Shown here piece by piece: positions 31,015-36,793 of a stretch of DNA of 36,793 nt (positions are counted from its first letter, which is position 1; each line of letters starts with the position of its first letter). The notes beneath the pieces are model-generated. The model was not told the origin of the DNA and made no database searches. It was given only the letters and a program-made list of their open reading frames with translations. The stretch lies in the NCBI GenBank assembly GCA_017881185.1, contig JADGRE010000030.1:1-36793 (forward strand), read 5' to 3'. The position numbers and the translations under genes are program-made. Source of the stretch: Pseudomonadota bacterium. Its GTDB lineage: Bacteria > Myxococcota_A > Polyangia > Polyangiales > JAFGIB01.

Positions 31015-31752
31015 CTACTGAGCCACTCCGCCGTACTGCGCGCGGTAAGCCTGCAACCGCGCGAAGCTCTCGTCGTCGAGCACGACGCGACCGTCGACCT
31101 TGCGTCCGCGCAGGTAGCTCATGATCTCCTCGATGTTCACGATCGAGAAGGTCTTCATGCCGTAGCTCTCGGAGATCTCGGCGAGCGCGTTCTTGCTGCC
31201 GGTGCCGCGTTCCATGCGATCGACCGACACGACCAATCCCGCCAGCTGCACGTTGGCCGCCGCGCGCAGAATCGGCACGCTCTGGCGGATCGACGTGCCG
31301 GCGGTGGTCACGTCTTCGATGATCAACACGCGCTGGCCGTCGCGCAGCGGCTGACCGACGAGCACGCCGCCCTCACCGTGGTCTTTGGCTTCCTTGCGGT
31401 TGAAGCAGAAGCCCACGTCGTGTCCATGCTGCTGGTGCAGCGTCATCGCCGTCGCGACTGCCAGCGGGATGCCCTTGTAGGCGGGGCCGAAGATCACATC
31501 GAAGTCCTGCCCGAGCTCCTGACGAATCGCGTGCGCGTAAAAGCTGGCGAGCCGACTCATCTGCGCGCCCGTGCGGTAGCGCCCGGTGTTCACGAAGTAC
31601 GGCGTCTTGCGCCCGCTCTTGGCGGTGAAGTCGCCGAACGTGAGCACATCACAGCGCACCATGAACTCGATGAGCTCGCTTTTGTACGTCTCCACGCTGG
31701 CCGCAGCATAGGGAAAACGCGGCGCGTCCGGAAGCCCGCTGCATGCCGGCAT
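31015..31752 (-). CDS. pyrE: Orotate phosphoribosyltransferase
   Basis: 245 residues from ATG 31752, which has GGAAG seven bases upstream; GTG 31695 would give the usual short N-terminus ('ETYKSELIEFMVRCDVLTFGDFTAKSGRKTPYFVNTG') and is a real alternative. PyrE converts orotate and PRPP to OMP in pyrimidine synthesis. Landmarks: 'GDFTAKSGRKTPYF' near the N-terminus, 'FGPAYKGIPLAVATA', the flexible-loop 'FNRKEAKDHGEGG' and the PRPP-binding 'VLIIEDVTTAGTS'. Length and order fit the cytoplasmic dimeric enzyme. It is divergent from the FIST gene, and no other pyrimidine genes are in the window. Confidence 0.95.
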   Translation of the reverse strand: MPACSGLPDAPRFPYAAASVETYKSELIEFMVRCDVLTFGDFTAKSGRKTPYFVNTGRYRTGAQMSRLASFYAHAIRQELGQDFDVIFGPAYKGIPLAVATAMTLHQQHGHDVGFCFNRKEAKDHGEGGVLVGQPLRDGQRVLIIEDVTTAGTSIRQSVPILRAAANVQLAGLVVSVDRMERGTGSKNALAEISESYGMKTFSIVNIEEIMSYLRGRKVDGRVVLDDESFARLQAYRAQYGGVAQ

Positions 31753-31847
31753 GGCGACTTCCGCGCACAAGCCTTATGCTTGCACGCAACTTGTCCAACG
31801 CAGCCGAGCACTCCGCAAACGCCACGCAGGGGCGCGGCCATGGGCCC

Positions 31848-33029
31848 ATGCACTGGGCCTCCGCCGTCTCGGAGCGCGTCGACACCCGTGCCGCCGTCGA
31901 GGAAGCCGCGCTCGTGCTGCTCGCTGGCAGCAGTCGGCCCCCGGATCTGGTGATCGTCTTCGTTTCGGTGCACCACGCCAGCCGCTACTCACAGCTGGGC
32001 GAGTGGGTGCGTGCTGCGCTGGGTGACGCCCATTTCGTGGGGGCTTCCGCGGCGGGCGTGATTGGCGACGGGCGCGAGCTAGAAGGGCGCGAAGCGCTCT
32101 CGCTCACCGCGGCGTGGCTGCCTGGCACGCAGATCCACACTACACACCTGGCGCAGCTGCCGAGCGATGACAGCCCAGACGCTTGGAGCCGTAGCATCGG
32201 CGTACCGCGCGCCAGCTCGCCCTGCTTTCTCGTGCTGGCCGATCCGTTCAACTGCGACACCGATCGCCTGTTGCGTGCGCTCGACGCCACCTATCCGCGC
32301 GCCAAGACTGTCGGCGGACAGGCCAGCGGTGTGGTGAGTGAGCGGAGCACGGCGCTGTTCCATGGCACCAAGCTGTTGCGTGGCGGCGCGCTGATCGTCG
32401 CGCTCGAGGGCGCGCTCGAGCTCAACACCGTGGTCGCTCAAGGGTGTCGTCCAGTTGGCGACCCGCTCATCGTCACGCGCAGCCGCGGCAACGTCATCCA
32501 GGAGTTCAATGCCGGCAAACCGGCCGATGTGCTGCGCGCGCTGCACGCGCGCCTGGACGCCCGCGATCTCGCGCTCTTCGATTCGTCTCTGTTCCTGGGC
32601 GTCGAGATGGTCGACAAGCGGGGCAGTTACGGGGCTGGAGACTTCCTCGTGCGCAACATCCTGGGTGTAGATCGCGAGAGCGGCGCCATGGCCACCGACG
32701 CGCGTCTTGGCGAATACCAGGTCGTGCAGTTCCACATGCGCGACTGCGACGCCGCCGCGCAAGACGTGGTGCAGCGTCTGCGAGAGTTTGCGGGCAGCGA
32801 CGCGGCAAGCCGCGTGCGCGGTGCGCTGCTCTTCTCGTGCGTCGGCCGCGGCGAGCGCCTGTTCGGCACTGCGAACCACGACTCCGATGCCTTCCGCAAA
32901 CGCGTGGCTCCGGTGTCGCTCTCCGGCTTCTTCTGCAATGGCGAGATCGGCCCCGTGGCCGGCAAGACCTTCGTCCACGGCTACACGAGCGTGTTCGCCC
33001 TGTTCAGCGAGCCCGCAGGCCCGCGCTGA
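31848..33029 (+). CDS. FIST N/FIST C domain signal-transduction protein
   Basis: 393 residues from ATG 31848, whose product begins 'MHWASAVSERVDTRAAVEEAALVLL', the usual FIST start; an in-frame ATG at 31776 would add 24 polar residues. FIST N covers ~1-200 ('DLVIVFVSVHHASRYSQLGEWVRAALG', 'FVGASAAGVIGDGRE', 'TVGGQASG') and FIST C ~210-385 ('QGCRPVGDPLIVTRSRGNVIQEFNAGKPADVLR', 'GALLFSCVGRGERLFGTANHD', 'GFFCNGEIGPVAGKTFVHGYTSVFALF'). FIST domains are thought to sense small molecules, perhaps amino acids, often attached to signalling outputs; this one stands alone. The stop is directly abutted by the convergent next gene (TGATCA). Confidence 0.92.
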   Translation: MHWASAVSERVDTRAAVEEAALVLLAGSSRPPDLVIVFVSVHHASRYSQLGEWVRAALGDAHFVGASAAGVIGDGRELEGREALSLTAAWLPGTQIHTTHLAQLPSDDSPDAWSRSIGVPRASSPCFLVLADPFNCDTDRLLRALDATYPRAKTVGGQASGVVSERSTALFHGTKLLRGGALIVALEGALELNTVVAQGCRPVGDPLIVTRSRGNVIQEFNAGKPADVLRALHARLDARDLALFDSSLFLGVEMVDKRGSYGAGDFLVRNILGVDRESGAMATDARLGEYQVVQFHMRDCDAAAQDVVQRLREFAGSDAASRVRGALLFSCVGRGERLFGTANHDSDAFRKRVAPVSLSGFFCNGEIGPVAGKTFVHGYTSVFALFSEPAGPR

Positions 33030-33281
33030 TCAGTCTTCCGAAGCGATGGCTGCGCCGCTCTGCGCACCCAGAGCGCGGATCGCGAGCGCGACTTGCTCTG
33101 CGTCACGCTGGCTCGCGGTCCGCAGCGCGACCTCTTCGCAGCGTTGGCGCGTCTGCTGTTCGGCCTCGCGGATCAAGCGATGAATCGAGTTGATCAAGTG
33201 GTCGGTGGCGTCGCGCTCGTTGCCATGCTGGCGTGCGCGCTCAAACCAACTGTGCACCATTCTCGCGACGTGATCCGTCAT
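33030..33281 (-). CDS. Small helical hypothetical protein
   Basis: 83 residues from ATG 33281, with GGGAG six bases upstream. Sequence: 'MTDHVARMVHSWFERARQHG', 'ATDHLINSIHRLIREAEQQT', 'RCEEVALRTASQRDAEQVALAIRAL'. It is almost entirely amphipathic helix, perhaps a helical hairpin or coiled coil; no signal or membrane segment, one Cys. I do not recognise the family. Its stop and the FIST stop form the palindrome TGATCA with no intervening base. Upstream lies the 117-base inverted-repeat element. Confidence 0.68.
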   Translation of the reverse strand: MTDHVARMVHSWFERARQHGNERDATDHLINSIHRLIREAEQQTRQRCEEVALRTASQRDAEQVALAIRALGAQSGAAIASED

Positions 33282-33358
33282 TGGGCGCTCCCGCAAGTGG
33301 CTCGATTAACGGTGTAGCACCCGTCGTGGGCGTTTGCGCAATTCCAGACGAAGTCGCT

Positions 33359-33475
33359 AGTGCTCTGACCGTGGGGTCTTGATCGGTCTAGCCAGCGCTA
33401 TTGTGACAATGACCAACGCAGCCACGCGCGCTTGGGACCTGCGATAACCGATCAAGACCCCTCGGTCAGAGCACT
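33359..33475. repeat. 117-bp element with 29-bp near-perfect terminal inverted repeats
   Basis: The arm at 33359-33387 (begins AGTGCTCTGACCG) and that at 33447-33475 match in inverted orientation at 28 of 29 positions; only the base after AGTGCTCTGACCG differs. The 59-bp core has its own small palindrome ATTGT-G-ACAAT and no reading frame of note. The right arm overruns the end of the OmpA-like gene and supplies its stop codon (33466-33468). Size and shape fit a MITE-like mobile unit, or a very large hairpin acting as a terminator. I see no target duplication that I would trust. Confidence 0.6.
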
Positions 33476-34617
33476 CGGGGCGCGGGGCAGTGCGCCTGGT
33501 CGATGCCCAGCGTGTGACACACTCGTCCAAGCTCGAGATGGCGGTCCTGGGCAGGCGACAGCTGCTGCAGGTAGAAGCCGGGCGGCAGGGCTTCGCTGGG
33601 CGGTGGTCCCGGTGCGAAGAGCGCTGCGGCAGGCTCTCGCCTCTCGGAGCGGTCGTCGATGGCGGCCTCGTCGTAGCAACGCTCGAGGCAGGCCAGCGCG
33701 CTGGCCGTGTCGTCGCCCGACAGCGGGCAACTCGAGGTAGTTGCGAGCAGGCGCGGTGTGAAACGCAGCAGCAGATCGACGCGCCGGCCATCCGGGCACG
33801 AGTGTTCGTCCTGATAGCGTTTGCGCGTGCTCGGACAGCTGCCGCCGTTCTGCGACGCGAGCCAGCTGGCGCCGACGCCCAGCACGGCGACGTCGACGCG
33901 TTGGTCGCCAGCGTCGCTCGACTGCGGCGCGAGCTCCCGTGCCCGCGCCATGCCCCGCTGCAACGTCTGCGTTACGCTGGCCGCGCGACAGAACGCCAGC
34001 TGATTGTTGGCATAGGTGCGTTCTTCGTCGCTGGCGTCCTCGGCCAGTGCGCTCCAGGGCGCGGGCGGCTGGTACCCGAGCTCCGTGAGCAGCGCCGCAC
34101 AAAGGTGCGCGTCACTCCTGGCACGCAGCGGTTGCAAGTCGGCGTGCCCGACCACGGCGACACCCAGCTCCTGCAGCGCTGCGCCATGCTCGCGCGACAA
34201 GAGCGTCTGCAACACGGCGCCCAGGCAGGCCAGCGGCGGCGCCTTGGCTCCGCCGAGCTCCGCGCAGGCACTGTCGGGCGCGCGCGCGGTGTAGCTGCCA
34301 CTGGCGAACAACGCGTCGGAGCGGCAGCGCACCAGCCAATGCAGCGGGTCGTGGCCCACGCTCGCGATCTCGCAGCTCGCGCCCAGCACTTCGTGCACAC
34401 GGTCGAGTGCGGCGAAAGACGCTTCTGCTGTCGCGCCCGACAGTCGGGTGCGACACACGCGCTCGAGCGCGTTGATGCGCGGGGCAGTGGTCTCGTCCGA
34501 CGTAGCCGGCTCGCGTTGCACCGTATCGGGCAGCACGCGCGGCGCGGGTGCTGGGTACACCGTCTGGGCGCAGGCGCACAGCACGAGCAACATGCAGCCG
34601 ATGGCGGCGGCACGCAT
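33466..34617 (-). CDS. OmpA-like lipoprotein with Cys-rich insertions
   Basis: 383 residues from ATG 34617. The N-terminal 'GCMLLVLCACAQTVYP' is a lipoprotein signal with Cys at about 16. The middle contains a divergent OmpA/MotB-type peptidoglycan-binding pattern: 'ELGVAVVGHADLQPL', 'YANNQLAFCRAASVTQTLQRGMAR', 'VDVAVLGVGASWL' and 'GRRVDLLLRF'. The conserved Arg-Arg-Val-(E/D) is present. Unusually the domain carries extra Cys ('AHLCAALL', 'GGSCPSTRKRYQDEHSCPDG', 'SSCPLSG', 'ACLERCYDE'). The last ~70 residues are Pro/His-rich. It is probably on the periplasmic face of the outer membrane. The start overlaps the previous stop by one base (TGATG), so it is coupled to the large upstream protein. 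The stop lies in an inverted-repeat arm. Confidence 0.8.
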   Translation of the reverse strand: MRAAAIGCMLLVLCACAQTVYPAPAPRVLPDTVQREPATSDETTAPRINALERVCRTRLSGATAEASFAALDRVHEVLGASCEIASVGHDPLHWLVRCRSDALFASGSYTARAPDSACAELGGAKAPPLACLGAVLQTLLSREHGAALQELGVAVVGHADLQPLRARSDAHLCAALLTELGYQPPAPWSALAEDASDEERTYANNQLAFCRAASVTQTLQRGMARARELAPQSSDAGDQRVDVAVLGVGASWLASQNGGSCPSTRKRYQDEHSCPDGRRVDLLLRFTPRLLATTSSCPLSGDDTASALACLERCYDEAAIDDRSERREPAAALFAPGPPPSEALPPGFYLQQLSPAQDRHLELGRVCHTLGIDQAHCPAPRVL

Positions 34618-36793
34618 CAGCGACCCCCGACGAGATCGTAGAGCGTCGCCACGTCGAGACCGAGGAACACGCTGGCGAGTGGTTTGTCCGGGTGCGAGCC
34701 GCCGGCCGCATGCAACATCACGCCGAGCGACAAGAGGCGTGGCGCATAGCGCTCGGGCCCGAAGTACGCCGCGAGCGAGAGTCCCACGCCTGCGCGCGAC
34801 AACGCCCCGTGGTCGAGCGCCGTCGCCACGGTCAGCGAGCCCGACGCGTCGAGCCCGAGCCCTGAGACCAAGCGGTAGCGCGCGTACACCAGAGGCACGG
34901 CGAGGCCGAGCGCGGGCGGATTGGTGATGAACATCAGCGCTTGGGTGTCACCCAGCAAGCCGGCGCGAAGATTCGAGGTGGCGCGCAGGCTGAGGTGTTC
35001 GGCGACGCGCAGGTGCGCGCGGGCGAGGCACCGGTACGGAAGCTGCTCGCCCTCGTACACGGCCAGCTGTACGTAGAAGTCTTCGTCGACGAGCAGGCTC
35101 TCGGGTACGACGAGATCGCGGCCGTCCAGCGCCGCCGCAGGCTTGTCGGAACACTGCGCTTGCCTCGTCGCGAGCAACACCATGCCAGCCGACTTCGGTG
35201 AAGCCCACGTGCCCACCACCGGCTTCACCAGTGGCAATTGACGGACCACCAAGCCCGCCGTCTCGGCTTGAGCGTTCCACGCCGCCGACAGTGCCGGCGA
35301 AAGCGCCAGCGCGCTCGCCAGCGAATCGCGCCCGCGCACGAAGCTGAAGACATCGGGCTCGTCGTGATCGAGCGCCGACCAGCGGTTGTCGGGCGGCTTA
35401 CCCGGCGCGTGGTACAGGCCGACGGGCTGCCAGTCGCGCGCTGGGTCGATCACGCCCAGGCGCAACAAAGTCAGCCCCTGCGCCGAGCGCGCTTGTTCGG
35501 CGTCGCTTCCACTGCGCAGCTCGACCAGGCCGGACTTCGCGAGTCTGAGCGGAGTGCCGGCGGCCGGCGCGGGCTCGCAGTGGTTGTCCGTGCACACCAG
35601 CAGCCCTTGCGTGGTGGCTGCACCGAGCAGCAGCGTGTCGCCTGTGGCTGCCGGCAAGAGCAGCGCGTCGGCCGCGCCAGCGCTCGGCAGCGTGATGCAA
35701 GTATCCGAGACCGGCTCGGCCACCGTGGAACCCTGCACGCTCAGCTCATGCGCGTAGTGCTTCACGCACACTTGCCCGGACGGCACTGCGATGCCCGCGC
35801 TCTGCGCCGACACTGGCGCAAGCAAGCTCGACAGCGTGGCGCACAGGGCATCGTGCGGCACCGGGCTTGCAGCGGATGGCGGCGTCGCTTCGTAGTGGCT
35901 CTGCAGACACAGCGAGAGCCCCTTGGTGACGGCACTCCAATCACCCAGCGTCGGCACCATGTGCGAGCCTGCCGAGCCATAGCGCTCGCGCATGCGCGCG
36001 ACGACATGCGCCGCAGGCAGCGCCAGCGCGTCGGCCTGTCCATCGACGAGCACCTTGCTCAGCACGCTGTACGCAGGGCGCTTGCTGGCGTCGTAGCTTG
36101 CAAACCACAGCGCGCCGCTCTGGGCCGCGCCGCGCAACTCGACCCAGCTCGCGCTGTCGCGCAGCGCAGCGCTGTCGCGCAGCGCAGCGCTGTCGGGCAG
36201 TAGGCGTAGGTCGCCCCTCGCCCAGCTCGCGCGCAGCCAGGGCTTGCGCTGCGCTGGCGCTGCGTTGATTTGCTCGTGCAGCGCCGCGCGCAACGGCGTG
36301 AGCGAGCTGCCCGACCGCAGCTCGCCGATCAGGTAACCCACGCCGCCCGGGCGCAGCGCATACACGGCATAGCTACCCGGATCGAGCGCGGTGCGCGTCG
36401 CGCCCTTCGCGAGCAGCATGCCGAACGGTCCACGCAGCACGACGGCCGGCGCTGCGCTGCTCGAGTCCGCCAGCTCCACGAATCCGAAGTCGAGCTGCGC
36501 TGCACCGCAGGCCTCGGTGCTCGGTAGCCTCTCGAAGGTCGGGTGTTGCGTGGCCTGCGCCACGCGCAGCGACAAGCCGTGCTGCGCGTTCAGCAGGTAC
36601 CTGCACTCACCGGCAAGAAACACCGATTCCAGCTCTGCATCGGGTCCCGCGTCCGCGCGACGAGCGAACACGCCGGCAGGCGCCTGGGTGGTGCCGGTCG
36701 CATCGTCACCGCCGCTTTGGCCCAACAGGCGCAGCAGCAAGCTCGCGAAGTCGTCCACGCCAGCCAGCTTGGAGCCACTCACCCACGGCCCTT
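34617..36793 (-). CDS. Large secreted or outer-membrane-associated protein, partial at the right edge
   Basis: At least 721 residues; the frame is open to the right edge, so the true start and any signal peptide are outside. A GTG at 36782 is available but starts in the middle of a helix-like 'SKLAGVDDFASLLLRLL'. The body is Ala/Ser/Leu-rich with spaced Cys ('CLQSHYE', 'DALCATL', 'QVCVKHYA', 'LVCTDNHCEP'), consistent with export and disulphides. The last ~130 residues alternate hydrophobic and polar ('ALMFITNPPALGLAVPLVYARYRLVSGLGLDASGSL', 'GVGLSLAAYFGPERYAPRLLSLGVMLH') and could be a small beta-barrel or porin-like end. No known enzyme motif is seen. The stop overlaps the OmpA-like start by one base; the two probably work together at the cell envelope. 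Confidence 0.7.
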   Translation of the reverse strand, partial: GPWVSGSKLAGVDDFASLLLRLLGQSGGDDATGTTQAPAGVFARRADAGPDAELESVFLAGECRYLLNAQHGLSLRVAQATQHPTFERLPSTEACGAAQLDFGFVELADSSSAAPAVVLRGPFGMLLAKGATRTALDPGSYAVYALRPGGVGYLIGELRSGSSLTPLRAALHEQINAAPAQRKPWLRASWARGDLRLLPDSAALRDSAALRDSASWVELRGAAQSGALWFASYDASKRPAYSVLSKVLVDGQADALALPAAHVVARMRERYGSAGSHMVPTLGDWSAVTKGLSLCLQSHYEATPPSAASPVPHDALCATLSSLLAPVSAQSAGIAVPSGQVCVKHYAHELSVQGSTVAEPVSDTCITLPSAGAADALLLPAATGDTLLLGAATTQGLLVCTDNHCEPAPAAGTPLRLAKSGLVELRSGSDAEQARSAQGLTLLRLGVIDPARDWQPVGLYHAPGKPPDNRWSALDHDEPDVFSFVRGRDSLASALALSPALSAAWNAQAETAGLVVRQLPLVKPVVGTWASPKSAGMVLLATRQAQCSDKPAAALDGRDLVVPESLLVDEDFYVQLAVYEGEQLPYRCLARAHLRVAEHLSLRATSNLRAGLLGDTQALMFITNPPALGLAVPLVYARYRLVSGLGLDASGSLTVATALDHGALSRAGVGLSLAAYFGPERYAPRLLSLGVMLHAAGGSHPDKPLASVFLGLDVATLYDLVGGR
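36151..36200 (+). repeat. 18-base tandem repeat, 2.8 units
   Basis: GCGCTGTCGCGCAGCGCA at 36151-36168 and identical at 36169-36186, followed by a 14-base third copy with one mismatch. On the coding strand it specifies 'DSAALRDSAALRDSA' in the large partial protein. Unit length is a multiple of three, so slippage changes length without frameshift. Confidence 0.85.

Noticed and set aside
33490..34641. 383-residue plus-strand frame over the OmpA-like gene
   Set aside because: Same length only because both strands are open; the minus-strand reading has a signal, lipobox and OmpA pattern, this one has none.

Overview
The window is GC-rich bacterial chromosome (roughly two thirds G+C), densely coded on both strands, with strong codon-position bias and several clear Shine-Dalgarno sites. 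The gene content points to a myxobacterium-like member of Myxococcota: Cys-rich repeat lipoproteins with Asp-Ala-Gly linkers, a PilZ protein, an NTT-type transporter fused to HEAT and cyclic-nucleotide-binding domains, peroxisomal-type (MFE-2-like) fatty-acid enzymes, FIST and OmpA-like lipoproteins. This placement is an inference from families; there is no rRNA or other marker here. I see no tRNA, rRNA, CRISPR array, transposase or prophage gene.

Layout. 1-1358: end of a FolB-cupin fusion, translationally coupled to a short-chain dehydrogenase. 1363-4367: a Cys-rich repeat lipoprotein coupled to a YceI-like protein, both leftward. 4863-6774: HtrA/Deg serine protease and a hot-dog thioesterase. 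6797-10857: a metallo-beta-lactamase-fold hydrolase divergent from Lon protease, then a universal stress protein. 10903-13481: small lipoprotein, a lone YgiT/MqsA-type zinc-finger HTH protein, OsmC-type peroxidase and a MaoC/hydratase-2 enzyme. 13618-19339: a surface or envelope locus with two divergent Cys-rich lipoprotein genes and a periplasmic TolB-like protein tightly coupled to the larger one. 19416-22101: hypothetical protein, M24 peptidase-like protein, MBL-fold hydrolase and TetR regulator. 22271-28498: orphan pilin-like protein, small hypothetical, the 1190-residue NTT-HEAT-cNMP fusion, a substrate-binding protein whose domain order is circularly permuted, and a PilZ protein. 28551-33281: Hsp70-like ATPase lacking the substrate-binding domain, MFE-2-type dehydrogenase, PyrE, FIST protein and a small helical protein. 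33359-36793: a 117-bp inverted-repeat element, then an operon of an OmpA-like lipoprotein and a large secreted or outer-membrane protein cut by the window edge.

Themes. Protein quality control and stress (HtrA, Lon, Usp, OsmC, Hsp70-like), beta-oxidation-type chemistry (hydratase 2, hydroxyacyl-CoA dehydrogenase, thioesterase) and envelope or surface proteins dominate. The observation I rate most unusual is the solute-binding-protein gene at 26792-27610: its single reading frame carries exactly one family-3 domain, but with the second lobe's later half first and the conventional N-terminal half last. Other items worth following are the 117-bp near-perfect inverted repeat at 33359-33475, the duplicated hairpin with a stop codon in its loop at 21334-21385, and the Cys-rich/Gly-rich lipoprotein plus TolB-like pair.
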